Source: Maricaulis maris
GTDB taxonomy: Bacteria; Pseudomonadota; Alphaproteobacteria; Caulobacterales; Maricaulaceae
Assembly: GCF_036322705.1 (NCBI RefSeq)
Contig: NZ_AP027270.1
Span: 248,001-312,000 of the forward strand
Length of the DNA stretch: 64,000 nt
Direction: 5' to 3'
Made by a program: the position numbers and the translations under genes. This document shows, in pieces, positions 32,771 to 42,068 of the stretch. The notes below the pieces were generated by a model. The model saw only the letters and a list, made by a program, of their open reading frames with translations. It made no database searches and was not told the DNA's origin. How positions within the stretch are numbered: the stretch's first letter is position 1; the number at the start of each line of letters is the position of its first letter.

Positions 32771-35166
32771 GCGGCACGCTGCGAGGCGCTCGCTCCCGGA
32801 TCAATGGCTGCCCAGGTCAGGTCGCCGGTATACCGCCAGGCCAGACAGCCCGTCTCGTCCTGAGCCAGCAGATGGAGCCAGTGATTATCGAACAACTCGC
32901 GGACCGAACCGTGCTTGGCGAGGACACCATTGATGGCCTCGATGGGAGCTTCGATACAGACCGACAGGCGAAGCGGGTCATGAACGAGCCGCTCGCCGTC
33001 ATGCACCGACTGCCATGGCAGGCCGGCCCGCAGTGCGCTGCCATTGCCCTCCACGACGCCGATCCCGCCGGTGACATTGTGGAGCAGCTTGTTGCCGGAC
33101 CCGAACACGTCCGGAGCCACTGCGGAGCCGTAATATTGCAGGTTGATCCAGCTCGCCACGACCACCGGTGCTGTCAGGATAAGTTCGAGAATCGAGAAGT
33201 CCTTGTCCGCCCGCCAGTCATAGCTGTGCAGGAACGCCTGTCCGGACAGGCCGGCGCCGGCCGTGCGGTGCCGCGGTGCGGCGATGAAGGCGCGGCAGCC
33301 GGCCAGCCCCCATTCCGGCCGGGTCTGGGCCCAGTCGCGGCCGCGCCGGGAGAGTTGACCTTGCCGTGAAGCCCCCGGCAGGCGTTCAACCCGCTCGGCC
33401 CGACAGGCCTTGCCGGCGCTGGCAAGCCGGGCGCGGGTCCGGGCGAGGTCTTTGGCATGGTCGGGAGCCGGGTGGTCGTCGTGAAACAGGGTGACGGTGT
33501 CTGACACGGTATCATGCAAGGCGGCCATGAAGATGGTGTCATCGGGAACAGGAAGGCCGCGCGTTGCCAACCCGTCCCGGACAGACGGATCGTTGAGTAT
33601 GCCAGCGAGAAGCCGGGCATTGACCGCACCGGAATGGCCGCCGCAGGCGCCGCACTGCAGGGCGCTTGCGGCCGGGTTGTTGACGACGTCGGCACCGTGC
33701 CCGACCAACAATACGAGGCGGGCGAAATTGTCGGTCAGCGACATTGCCCGAAGCACGGTTTCGGCGGTCTGGATACGGGTCTCCAGCGCCGGCATCGGCG
33801 ACAGGCAGGGCCGGGCGCGCGGTCGGGTTTTGCCGGACACGCGGATCAGGGCGTCCTTGCCCAGCTTGGCCAGGTAGGTCAGACCGGCGGACTCCACGAA
33901 AGCGAAGGATGAGACGGCGGCAAGCTTGAATCGCCCCCAGGCGCGCCGGGCCCGGGCACGATAGCGGTCGGCGAGATCCTTCTTCGCATGTTCGGTATCG
34001 TCCTGATCACCCTCAACGGATTGGAAACCCGCATCGACCAGTACGGGCATGCGGTTCTCAACCACATCCGAGCCGCCCGAATGGTGCGCCGTGGTTATGC
34101 CGAAAAATCCCGCAAAACCGATCGTTTCAACGCTTCCGTCCGTGCTTTCGAGAGCGCGCCGAAAGACCTCGGACCGGACATCAATGCAAAAGACGGCCTG
34201 CAGGTCAGGACGCGCCGGTCCGGTCGGCCCGTGATCGGCTTGGAAAGCCGCGTTGAGCGCCTCCTGGGCTGCGTATTCGGCAGCTGTCTGCCAGACCTGG
34301 TCTGCCAGGCGGTCGCGGTCTTCGGACCCTGACCCTGCCCAGGCATGCGCGATGGCCAGGCCCGGTTGCTCAAGCTGGTGCTCGAACTGTCGGGCCAGAT
34401 GCCAGTCCCAGAACAGGCGAATGGCGAGCAGGTCGGTGATTGTCTGATCGGTGCCACCGGCCTTCTCGGCGATCCAGAGGCGCTGGCGCGCCATTTGAGC
34501 CCATCCACCCAGATCAAGCAGGAGCGCCTGAAGATAGCTGTCCTGGGTCGAGGCCGGGATCGCGAGATCCTGCAGGGCCAGAGCAATAAACTCCGCCGAG
34601 TTGGCGGGCGCGGCATCGGCCTCGCTGGCAAATCCGGTGAGGCCGTGTATCTCGGTGGTCAAGTCATTGCGGGCGAAGTCGCGCCAATCCTTCCAGGCGA
34701 CCAGGTTCGCTGGTCGCGTCCAGAGGGCCTGGCCGGTATCGAAAAATCCGGCAGCCCAATGGCCGATGCGCTCGCCAGCGAGGGCTTTCCAATCGGTACC
34801 TGTCGATTTCGTTGCAAGATCAGCGATGGTCGGCAGGGCCTCGCATGGTGATATGTCCGCGTCCAGAGCGGCATGGAGGTCTGCCAGGTCAAGCGTGACG
34901 CCGAGCGCAGCGGTGGCCGCCTCCAGATGATGGTTTGCGATCTCGCCGGCATCGAAGCGGCTCCGGAACCAGTCCCGGGACGGCAACATCCGGGTTCCGG
35001 TGAGACGCTCGAGCTCATCGGTGGCCGTGCCGAAACTTTCGCTGGACCGGCCAAGGAAGGGGTTGACGGCGACCGTGGCATCAAGCGGCCAGGCCGGCGG
35101 GATTTTCCGGGCAGCGCGAAGCGTGGGAGCATGGGTCATGTCGTCGGTCGAGATGGGCGATGTCAT
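32767..35166 (-). CDS. dabA: DabA (DUF2309/UPF0753), zinc subunit of the DAB bicarbonate-accumulation complex
   Basis: 799 residues from ATG 35166, chosen because AGGAG lies 9 bases before it. DabA proteins resemble beta-carbonic anhydrases and with DabB drive unidirectional CO2 hydration coupled to cation flux. The zinc-site residues are visible: Cys and Asp in VFCIDVRSE, His in LVGHGADVVNNP and Cys in ALQCGACGG. The N-terminus has the family segment PPAWPLDATVAVNPFLG. It lies between dabB and cysD with overlaps, so all three form one operon. The complex probably supplies bicarbonate for carboxylations in a heterotroph. Confidence 0.9.
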   Translation of the reverse strand: MTSPISTDDMTHAPTLRAARKIPPAWPLDATVAVNPFLGRSSESFGTATDELERLTGTRMLPSRDWFRSRFDAGEIANHHLEAATAALGVTLDLADLHAALDADISPCEALPTIADLATKSTGTDWKALAGERIGHWAAGFFDTGQALWTRPANLVAWKDWRDFARNDLTTEIHGLTGFASEADAAPANSAEFIALALQDLAIPASTQDSYLQALLLDLGGWAQMARQRLWIAEKAGGTDQTITDLLAIRLFWDWHLARQFEHQLEQPGLAIAHAWAGSGSEDRDRLADQVWQTAAEYAAQEALNAAFQADHGPTGPARPDLQAVFCIDVRSEVFRRALESTDGSVETIGFAGFFGITTAHHSGGSDVVENRMPVLVDAGFQSVEGDQDDTEHAKKDLADRYRARARRAWGRFKLAAVSSFAFVESAGLTYLAKLGKDALIRVSGKTRPRARPCLSPMPALETRIQTAETVLRAMSLTDNFARLVLLVGHGADVVNNPAASALQCGACGGHSGAVNARLLAGILNDPSVRDGLATRGLPVPDDTIFMAALHDTVSDTVTLFHDDHPAPDHAKDLARTRARLASAGKACRAERVERLPGASRQGQLSRRGRDWAQTRPEWGLAGCRAFIAAPRHRTAGAGLSGQAFLHSYDWRADKDFSILELILTAPVVVASWINLQYYGSAVAPDVFGSGNKLLHNVTGGIGVVEGNGSALRAGLPWQSVHDGERLVHDPLRLSVCIEAPIEAINGVLAKHGSVRELFDNHWLHLLAQDETGCLAWRYTGDLTWAAIDPGASASQRAA

Positions 35167-35194
35167 GGGTTTGATCTCCTTGTCCCGGATCTGG

Positions 35195-36742
35195 TCAGCG
35201 GCCACGCCGGACCGCCCAGTTGCGAAGCCAGCGGTCAGTCAGGGCATTGATGTAGAGTCCGTTGGACAGGTGCACACGCAGGCCGCGGGCGGCCGGATGG
35301 CCGGACCAGAGCGGGAAGCTGGCCTGGACGATGGCGATTGTGCCGAAGCTGATCAGAGCGAGCAGGATCAGGGCCCATTGCAAGGGACCGATCGCCGGCG
35401 CAGGTGGTAGCGTTCCGGCCAGGGCGTATTCGGTGAGGGTCTGCAGGCTGAAATAGGCGAGCGTCGTCATGACGGCGTATCCGACCGTATAGACGGCGAG
35501 CGCGCGCGGAGCCTTGTCCGCGAAGCCCTGGGCCAACAGGTAGGAGACGCCGAAGACCAGGATGGCGCCGAGCGCGATCGCCTGGGGCGATTTGCCTTCG
35601 AAGCCGATGAGAAACCCGATCAGCGTGTAGCACAGCAGCCCGCCGATAAAGGCGAGAATGACGGCGTGCAGCTTCGGCACCGCAATCGGCCCCGGGCGGC
35701 GCACCTCGAGAATGGCGCTCACGGCGCTCCCACTCGCGAGGAAGGCGTGCGCCTTGTACAGCGAGTGCGCCACGATGTGCAGGAGCGCGAGCGGGAAGAG
35801 TGCCAGCCCGCATTGCAGGATCATGAAGCCCATCTGTGAGATTGTTGACCAGGCGAGAGACGTCTTCACTGCTGGCTGGGTCAGCATGACAAGGCCCCCG
35901 AAGAGAGCGGTGAACCCCCCCAGAAGCACCAGGACGGCCATGATGCTGGGCGCCAGCAGCATGAGGTCGGCGAAGCGGATCAGCAGGAAGCCGCCGCCAT
36001 TGATGACCCCGGCATGGAGCAGGGCCGACACCGGAGTGGGGGCTTCCATGACCTCTGTCAGCCAGCCGTGAAACGGAAATTGCGCGGATTTGAGAACGGC
36101 TGCCAGGGCCAGCAGAGCGGCCGCCATCAGGGTGGCGTAGGTGCCGACGCCTTCACGGGCCGCCGTGTTGATCTGCGCAATGTCGGCGGTGCCGAATGCC
36201 AGCAGGAGTGTGATGACGGCGCCGGCGAGCGCCAGGTCGGACGCCAGCGCGCACCAGCCCTGCTTGCGAGCAACGCGTTGGGCTCCCGGGCGATCGGGAT
36301 AGAAGAGCAAGAGGCGGCGCAAGGTCAGGCTTGTCGCAATCCAGGCGAAAAGCAGGGTGAACAGGTCGCCGGCCATCACGAGAAGAAGGACGCCGGCCAG
36401 GGTCGCACCCATCCAGCCGAGGAATGGACCCTGCCGGTTTTCGCCATCCAGAAAGGTCCGGCTGAATCCGAGGACAAGGCTCCCGATCACCGCCACCAGG
36501 ACGAAAAGCGTGACGCTGACCGGATCGATGCGGGCCGACAGAACCCCGAGATTCGCGCTATGGCTCCCGATGCTGAGCAAGATGACGAGTGCGCCGACGG
36601 CACAGGCGACGGTCAGCAGGGCGGCCACAGGTACCAGGTGACGCACGAAGGGTCGCGGTCCGCTGCTGAGTATAGCCGCCACCGAAAAGAGGGTCAGCGC
36701 GGCCGGTGCGATGAAGAGTGCGTATGACGCCGTCAGGGGCAT
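35195..36742 (-). CDS. dabB: DabB, NuoL/Mrp-type proton-channel subunit of the DAB complex
   Basis: 515 residues from ATG 36742, preceded by GGGAG; an earlier ATG at 36772 is less well placed. A polytopic membrane protein of the proton-conducting NuoL/MrpA family with LLHAGVINGGGFLLIRF, TQPAVKTSLAWSTISQMGFM and HSLYKAHAFLASG, including the Lys and His residues of the antiporter-like channel. Directly followed by dabA it must be the membrane partner rather than a complex I subunit; no other nuo or mrp genes are nearby. The pair is divergent from a LysR regulator, as in several dab operons. Confidence 0.9.
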   Translation of the reverse strand: MPLTASYALFIAPAALTLFSVAAILSSGPRPFVRHLVPVAALLTVACAVGALVILLSIGSHSANLGVLSARIDPVSVTLFVLVAVIGSLVLGFSRTFLDGENRQGPFLGWMGATLAGVLLLVMAGDLFTLLFAWIATSLTLRRLLLFYPDRPGAQRVARKQGWCALASDLALAGAVITLLLAFGTADIAQINTAAREGVGTYATLMAAALLALAAVLKSAQFPFHGWLTEVMEAPTPVSALLHAGVINGGGFLLIRFADLMLLAPSIMAVLVLLGGFTALFGGLVMLTQPAVKTSLAWSTISQMGFMILQCGLALFPLALLHIVAHSLYKAHAFLASGSAVSAILEVRRPGPIAVPKLHAVILAFIGGLLCYTLIGFLIGFEGKSPQAIALGAILVFGVSYLLAQGFADKAPRALAVYTVGYAVMTTLAYFSLQTLTEYALAGTLPPAPAIGPLQWALILLALISFGTIAIVQASFPLWSGHPAARGLRVHLSNGLYINALTDRWLRNWAVRRGR

Positions 36743-36789
36743 GGGTCCGTCTCCCGTTTCCAGACCCGGCATCTATCAAAGCGCAATTA

Positions 36790-36830
36790 TTCGGTATAAT
36801 ATAATGTTTAGAACATAACGTTCTGTTTGG
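36790..36830. promoter_or_regulatory. Divergent dabB / LysR control region with overlapping dyads
   Basis: An AT-rich stretch in GC-rich surroundings. ATGTT-TAG-AACAT (36804-36816) and AGAAC-ATAAC-GTTCT (36810-36824) are overlapping perfect dyads, a plausible LysR recognition plus activation site. GGTATAATATAAT just to the left offers a -10 sequence for the LysR gene. Confidence 0.5.
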
Positions 36831-36842
36831 AAGAATGGTTCC

Positions 36843-37715
36843 GTGCTGAATTACAATCATCTGCGATATTTCTGGCATGTCGCCCGGATCGGACACCTGA
36901 CCCGCGCCGCCGAGGAGCTGAACATCTCCCAGTCGGCGTTGTCGACGCAGATCCACAAGCTTGAAGACCAGGTCGGGCAAGCGCTGTTTGTGCGCGAGGG
37001 CCGAGGCCTCGCCCTGACCGAGGCGGGGCGGATCGCGCTGGAATATGCCAACGGGATCTTTCCGGCCGGGCGAGAGATGATCGAACGGCTTCGCGGCGCA
37101 AGCGTGACGGCAAGGGCGGTGTTGCGGGTCGGGGCCCTGTCGACCCTATCCCGGAACTTTCAGCTCGGCTTTCTTCGTCCTGTCTTTACCGATCCGGATG
37201 TCGAGGTTGTCGTGCGGTCTGGAAGCCTGACAGAATTGCTGCCGGCACTGAACGAGCACCAGCTGGATGTCGTTCTCGTCAATCAGGTACCCCTGCGTGA
37301 CCGGGAAACGCCCTGGACCGCCCGGCTCCTTGACGAACAGGATGTCAGCTTGATCGGCTCGCCGGAACGGCTGGCCGGTCGTACCGACTATGCGCAGCTG
37401 CTTGCCGAAGAACCGCTGGTGCTGCCGACAGCCGAGACGGGGTTTCGCAACGCCTTTGACGTCCTGACTGAAAGGCTGGGGATCACGCCACGCGTCGTGG
37501 CCGAAGTGGCTGACATGGCCATGCTTCGCTTGATGGCCCGGGAGAATATCGGTCTGGCCGTGCTTCCAGGCGTTGTTGTCAGGGATGAGCTGGCCAGTGG
37601 CCGGCTCGTCGAGGTCGCCCGATTGCCGGGGATCACCGAAAGCTTTTTTGCGATCGTCTCCAAACGACGCTTCCCCAATCCTGTTCTCGATCAGCTGATC
37701 AGCCCTGACGGGTGA
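36843..37715 (+). CDS. LysR-family regulator (NhaR-like) divergent from dabBA-cysD
   Basis: 290 residues from a GTG. The helix-turn-helix region is LNYNHLRYFWHVARIGHLTRAAEELNISQSALSTQIHKLEDQ, with the NYxHLxYFW opening of the NhaR-like branch, followed by a typical effector domain. It is transcribed away from dabB, separated by 100 bases holding dyad repeats, and therefore probably controls that operon in response to low inorganic carbon or ion/pH stress. The signal cannot be read from the sequence. Confidence 0.88.
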   Translation: MLNYNHLRYFWHVARIGHLTRAAEELNISQSALSTQIHKLEDQVGQALFVREGRGLALTEAGRIALEYANGIFPAGREMIERLRGASVTARAVLRVGALSTLSRNFQLGFLRPVFTDPDVEVVVRSGSLTELLPALNEHQLDVVLVNQVPLRDRETPWTARLLDEQDVSLIGSPERLAGRTDYAQLLAEEPLVLPTAETGFRNAFDVLTERLGITPRVVAEVADMAMLRLMARENIGLAVLPGVVVRDELASGRLVEVARLPGITESFFAIVSKRRFPNPVLDQLISPDG

Positions 37716-38091
37716 GGCGCCTTCCCTTTCCGGTCGGGAGCAATGCCACAAAACGCCGGTTTTGCTTCCGGGGCAGGCCTGCAGTTCCGCTTGGGTTCCC
37801 GAGCAGTCTGCGGCGCTTGGCCGTGTGGTGACCACGCCAACCTTGTGTCCTGCCGTGGCAAAGTGAGCGTACGGCACCTCGCGGGCTTGCGCCCAGGGGT
37901 GTCGTTTTGGCGATGCGCTCGCGATACCCAATACTGCCCCATGCCTGCCTGCGCCCCGGTCCAAGTGGTGTGTGGATCCCGAGAATCGCGGCCGCGTGTC
38001 CGGTTTGCGGCACAGGCCTCGGCGAGTTCATTGCCAATTCATCGCCAGTCTCATACCGATTTCGGGTCTGATCGTTCTTGAGGGGGTGGGT
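37716..38091. other. Intergenic region, nothing recognised
   Basis: 376 bases between the LysR gene and the secreted orphan. Short open frames here have no recognisable content and poor start sites. A run GAGGGGGTGGG directly before 38092 serves as ribosome binding site for the next gene. Confidence 0.5.
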
Positions 38092-40440
38092 ATGCGGTTC
38101 AGCGGCTTTCTGGCAGCGCTTTGGCTGGTGTTCGGCGGAACGGTCTTCGGGCAGGAGGCAGCTCTTCCCGGCCGGCTTGCCCAAACCCTCGATGCCGCTT
38201 CTTTGCGCATGGGGGCGTCGATGGCGGATCTCTCGGCCCCGCAGCTCGGCGCGGAAATTCGCCGGTCGCCACTCTTCATCGCTGAACTCGATTCCGCGGC
38301 CCTCATGCGAGGCGGGCCGGTGGCGATCGCGCTTGGCGAGGGGGTTGAGCTGGACCTGCAGCAATACATCTCCTCAAGTCGCCTGACCAATCTGCCCCTA
38401 CTCGCCATCGCTACCGCCGAGCCAGGCTTGCTCGACCTCGCCGGACCGGTAACGGTGACGGAGGAAGTCTTCGTGATGGCGGATCGGATCATTGTGTCGC
38501 GGGAAGCGGTTGTCCCTGTTTCCGCTGAAACCTGTGGCTATCGTCCAGGCCGGATTCGACCCAATGGCCGCCGAGGCATGGCGGGCGCAGTCCGGGAGGA
38601 ACTCGGTCTGGTGACCGAGGCGCGAGCCGAGCTGTGTCTCCTGCCGGGTCAGCGCTCACTGGATGATCTGGCGGCCACTGCCGGCGGGCAGCCAGTTCTT
38701 GTGGACCCGGCTGAACGGCTGACGCCGGAGCTGGCGCGCAGAACGCAAGCGGTTGATCCGCGGACCCGCCTTATGTTGCCGCCGACGCAAGCAGATATCC
38801 GCGCCGAAGCCAATGAAATCCGGGCTGAGCTGGCCCGGATGCGACCGGGCTCGGACTTTCGTCGTGGCTTCACCGTTCGGGATGCTCTGGCCCTCGAGGA
38901 TGAGGCGTTGATCGGTCTCGATGCCAACGGCGACGAGCGTGTGATCACCCGCGTCAGCATCATTCCCCTCGCCGATCGCTCCCGGGAGATCAGTCCCGTG
39001 GACCGGCGTCTTGATGATCGGGCGCTGACGCGTGGCTTCGATCTTGACCAGCCGATCGGACAAGTCCGTGATCTGCCTGCCGTCCTCGCACCCTATGTGA
39101 CAAGGCGGGGGACGTTGCGTCCGACGCCAGAGCTTCAGCCGCGCCTGCCGGACCAGCTTCGTCGGATCGGCGATGAGCCGGGCGATCAAGGCGGTCGCGC
39201 GGGAGGTGCGGGGCAGGTGGTGCAGGCGATTGGTGGCCCGGTTGTGACCGGCACACCGACCCTGCCGGACAACTGGGAGACGCGGCGCTTGCCCGGAACA
39301 GGGCCACGCTCCCAGCCAGAGGCGCGCGTGCAGAGGATCAGCCAGTCCAGTGAGTACTATTTCATCACGGGCTTCACGCTCTCGGATCGGATCGAGGAGC
39401 GCTACAAGCATACGTTCAACCGTCGCAAAAACTATTATATCGCGTTTGAATACAGCATTGGATACCGCGCTGGAATCCGCTTTCCCTTCCGCGTCGAGGT
39501 CGAAAGCGAAGCGCTCTACCGGGAAGACCCGAATACGCGGGTCTGGAACGGATCCAACTTTCAATTCAGCGTGAACGCCGAAGGCCGCGAGGATACGCCG
39601 GGCGGTGGCTCGATCTATCGCGCGGCCGGCATGCCGGAACCCCTGATCCTGGATGATCGCGAGTTCACGTTCGGCGTCTGGGCCGGTTGCCAATTGCAGA
39701 TGCGCGTGCCCGTGGTGAAAACCATCCGGATAAACTGTCCGTCGGTCGATGTGCCCCGCGCGGGAAGTTGTCCGAACTGGGCCTGCGCCGACTTCGCGCC
39801 GCCGATTGGCGGGCGGCACCGGATCGCGGAGCCGCGCCTGCCCGCCGATGTAACCGGTCTCCAGATCAATGCATGGATTGCGCGGGCGGGCATTGAGCCG
39901 GGCGTCAACATCTACGCCGCAAACGGCGAGTTCTCGCTGCAGGCCGCGCCCCGGGATGGCCGCTTTACCCGGGTCGAGGACGACCCATCCTACATCAGCA
40001 CGTGCACCTCCCGACATCGCAGCGATGCGCGGATATCCAACGAGCATCTCGAGTCAGGCAATTGCCGACTTGTCTTCAACCGGCCCTATGATCCTGCTCG
40101 GCCGATGCAAATGAGGCTCGACCTCGGGGACCGAGGCAGCAGCCAGTTTCCCGGTGTGGTGCTGTCGGATCCCGAATACCGCTTCACCATGGAATTCGTG
40201 CCGGTCCTTGAATTGTTTGCGGTGATCGACCTGGCCTTCACCAGCTGGCGCTTTGATCATGACTTCGAGATATCCGGCCTGACGATCCGCCAGGACATGC
40301 GCTTTGGACACCATGAGGGGACGCGGGACGAGGCGGAGATCGGTCTGTGCGCCCCGGGTGACACCAACTCGCCCGGCTGCCGTCGGTCCGCAGGGTATGT
40401 CTTCCGTCCGATCCAGATCGATGATGGCGGGCCAGGCTAG
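38092..40440 (+). CDS. Large secreted protein of unknown function
   Basis: 782 residues from ATG 38092, with signal peptide RFSGFLAALWLVFGGTVFGQEA. I recognise no domain. The N-terminal half is rich in Arg, Leu and Asp and contains a DANGDERVI stretch. A low-complexity Gly/Pro/Arg linker (GDQGGRAGGAGQVV and following) separates it from a C-terminal half with paired cysteines (AGCQLQ, INCPS, GSCPNWACADF, STCTSR, GNCRLVF, IGLCAPGDTNSPGC) that look like disulfides. Alternating hydrophobic strands in that half suggest a beta-rich fold. It stands alone, with long non-coding gaps on both sides. Periplasmic or surface location is inferred from the signal peptide and cysteines. Confidence 0.75.
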   Translation: MRFSGFLAALWLVFGGTVFGQEAALPGRLAQTLDAASLRMGASMADLSAPQLGAEIRRSPLFIAELDSAALMRGGPVAIALGEGVELDLQQYISSSRLTNLPLLAIATAEPGLLDLAGPVTVTEEVFVMADRIIVSREAVVPVSAETCGYRPGRIRPNGRRGMAGAVREELGLVTEARAELCLLPGQRSLDDLAATAGGQPVLVDPAERLTPELARRTQAVDPRTRLMLPPTQADIRAEANEIRAELARMRPGSDFRRGFTVRDALALEDEALIGLDANGDERVITRVSIIPLADRSREISPVDRRLDDRALTRGFDLDQPIGQVRDLPAVLAPYVTRRGTLRPTPELQPRLPDQLRRIGDEPGDQGGRAGGAGQVVQAIGGPVVTGTPTLPDNWETRRLPGTGPRSQPEARVQRISQSSEYYFITGFTLSDRIEERYKHTFNRRKNYYIAFEYSIGYRAGIRFPFRVEVESEALYREDPNTRVWNGSNFQFSVNAEGREDTPGGGSIYRAAGMPEPLILDDREFTFGVWAGCQLQMRVPVVKTIRINCPSVDVPRAGSCPNWACADFAPPIGGRHRIAEPRLPADVTGLQINAWIARAGIEPGVNIYAANGEFSLQAAPRDGRFTRVEDDPSYISTCTSRHRSDARISNEHLESGNCRLVFNRPYDPARPMQMRLDLGDRGSSQFPGVVLSDPEYRFTMEFVPVLELFAVIDLAFTSWRFDHDFEISGLTIRQDMRFGHHEGTRDEAEIGLCAPGDTNSPGCRRSAGYVFRPIQIDDGGPG

Positions 40441-40794
40441 GGCAGGCTCCGGCATCACTCATTGCCGTCGCGGGCGGCCTCGATGGGAGTCTGCGTCGCT
40501 GGCCCCTTTGTGCGGTCGGTCCCGTCTTTTTTCCGAGCGTTCCAAGGTGCGCCGCGGTGGGTGTATCGACCGCGAGGTGGGCCGTCATGGCGTCAGGATG
40601 GTTGACTGTGCGGGCGCCGACACTGCCTTTGCCCTCCCGCCAAGTGCAGAAGCGTTTCAGCTTCCGGTCAACAGCGAGCCCGGCTTCGGATCGGCTGTTG
40701 GGACGCGCAAACAGCGATCAAGGGCGAGGCTCCTCCAGGCGGCCGCAATGACCCACTTGCGAGACGCTTTCGTGGTCGCTCGAACTGTGTCGCT
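40441..40794. other. Intergenic region, nothing recognised
   Basis: 354 bases between the convergent ends of the secreted orphan and the CbpM gene. No convincing coding frame, tRNA or strong hairpin with a U-run was seen. Confidence 0.5.
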
Positions 40795-41151
40795 TTATGG
40801 CGTGTTTGTGCGATTTGTCTTTTGTCTGTGCTGCAGCGCGGCGGCGATGCGGGCGCGGACCTCGGGGGGCTCGGCCCGGATGGCGTCGAGCAGGACGCGC
40901 CGGTCATGGCGGGCCGCATGCATCCGGTCGATGACCGCGACCATGGCGGCCAGTGCATCAGGCTGCATGTCGTAGAGTTCGGCGAGGTCGCACAGCAGGT
41001 CGAGGCGGGCCAGGTCGGCCGGGCCGAAGACCGGTCCGGTCTCATGCTGTTTCGGGACAATTGCCTCGGCCTCGATAAAGGCCGTCAGGCGCAGATGGGT
41101 CAGACGGGTGACCCGGGCCAGGGCCTCTTCGCGGGTGTAAACTTCACTCAT
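40795..41151 (-). CDS. cbpM: CbpM-like MerR-type modulator of CbpA
   Basis: 118 residues. The N-terminus EVYTREEALARVTRLTHLRLTAFIEAEAIVPKQ resembles the MerR-like fold of CbpM proteins, and the rest (FGPADLARLDLLCDLAELYDMQPDALAAMVAVIDRMH) fits their helical part. CbpM binds the J-domain of CbpA and inhibits its co-chaperone activity. Start overlaps the cbpA stop by four bases, so the two are made together. The assignment rests mainly on this pairing. Confidence 0.8.
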   Translation of the reverse strand: MSEVYTREEALARVTRLTHLRLTAFIEAEAIVPKQHETGPVFGPADLARLDLLCDLAELYDMQPDALAAMVAVIDRMHAARHDRRVLLDAIRAEPPEVRARIAAALQHRQKTNRTNTP

Positions 41152-42068
41152 CGCGGTATCCCTTCCAACAGGAGCTTGCGGGGATTGTCATCGCGGTCCT
41201 TGCGCCATGTCTCGAGGAAGGCGGTCAGCGCCTCATCCTCTGCGGCAGGGACGACAATGCGCAGTTCGACGAGTTGATCGCCGGGCCCGTCGCGGCCCTC
41301 GACGCCCCGTCCACGCAGGCGCAGAACCTTGCCGCTGCTCGACCCTTTCGGGATGGTCAGGGTGACGTTCCCCTGCAGCGTCGGGACATCGACCCGTGCC
41401 CCCAGAATGGCTTCATCGAACGTGATGGGCAGTGTAATGCGGATTGTATCGCCATCCCGGTTGAACAGGGGGTGAGGCAAGACCCGTATCGTGATCTGGG
41501 CATCGCCGCGCGGACCGCCGCCGAGGCCTTCGCCGCCCTTGCCGCGCAGTCGCAGCGTCTGGCCGTCGCGCAAGCCCACGGGAATCGTGACATCAAGGCT
41601 GCCCCCGTCGGGCAAGGTAATCCGCGAGGAGCTCCCTCTCGCGGCATCGAGGAAGGAGACGTCGAGCGTGTAGGCGATGTCCCGCCCGGGGGCCGAAAAG
41701 TCACGTCCGCTGCCGGCGCCGCGCTGGCGGAAGATCTCGGCGAAGATGTCGTCAGGGTCCATCCCGTCGAAGCCGCCAGCAGACGGGCGCGGCCCTTCGG
41801 CATCGGCAAAGTCGCGATAGTAGCGGCGCTGCGGCTTTTCCTGTCCGGTGGCGTCGATTTCCCCGGCGTCGAAGCGGGCCCGGGTCTTGGGGTCTTTCAG
41901 CAGGTCATGGGCGGCGGTAATCCGTACGAAGCGGTCCTCGGCATCCGGATCGTCGGGATTGATATCGGGATGGCTTGTCCGTGCCAGTCGACGATAGGCC
42001 TTCTTGATGTCGGCCTGGCTGGCCGAACGCGTCAGCCCGAGTACCTTATAGGGATCCATTTCGGCCAT
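41148..42068 (-). CDS. cbpA: CbpA-type DnaJ co-chaperone
   Basis: 306 residues. An N-terminal J-domain (residues about 5-70) with the HPD tripeptide in RTSHPDINPDD is followed by a Gly/Phe region (SAGGFDGMDPDDIFAEIF). Two C-terminal peptide-binding beta-domains come next (DIAYTLDVSFLDAARG and DTIRITLPITFDEAILGARVDVPTLQG). The Cys-rich zinc finger of DnaJ is absent, as in CbpA. It stimulates DnaK ATPase. It overlaps the VIT transporter gene by one base and the cbpM gene by four. Confidence 0.92.
   Translation of the reverse strand: MAEMDPYKVLGLTRSASQADIKKAYRRLARTSHPDINPDDPDAEDRFVRITAAHDLLKDPKTRARFDAGEIDATGQEKPQRRYYRDFADAEGPRPSAGGFDGMDPDDIFAEIFRQRGAGSGRDFSAPGRDIAYTLDVSFLDAARGSSSRITLPDGGSLDVTIPVGLRDGQTLRLRGKGGEGLGGGPRGDAQITIRVLPHPLFNRDGDTIRITLPITFDEAILGARVDVPTLQGNVTLTIPKGSSSGKVLRLRGRGVEGRDGPGDQLVELRIVVPAAEDEALTAFLETWRKDRDDNPRKLLLEGIPR

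Noticed and set aside
37743-38081. Possible small gene before the secreted orphan
   Set aside because: 112 codons with irregular composition, no ribosome binding site and no recognisable content.
37972-38091. Extended N-terminus for the secreted orphan
   Set aside because: The extension has no ribosome binding site and would bury the signal peptide that starts at 38092.
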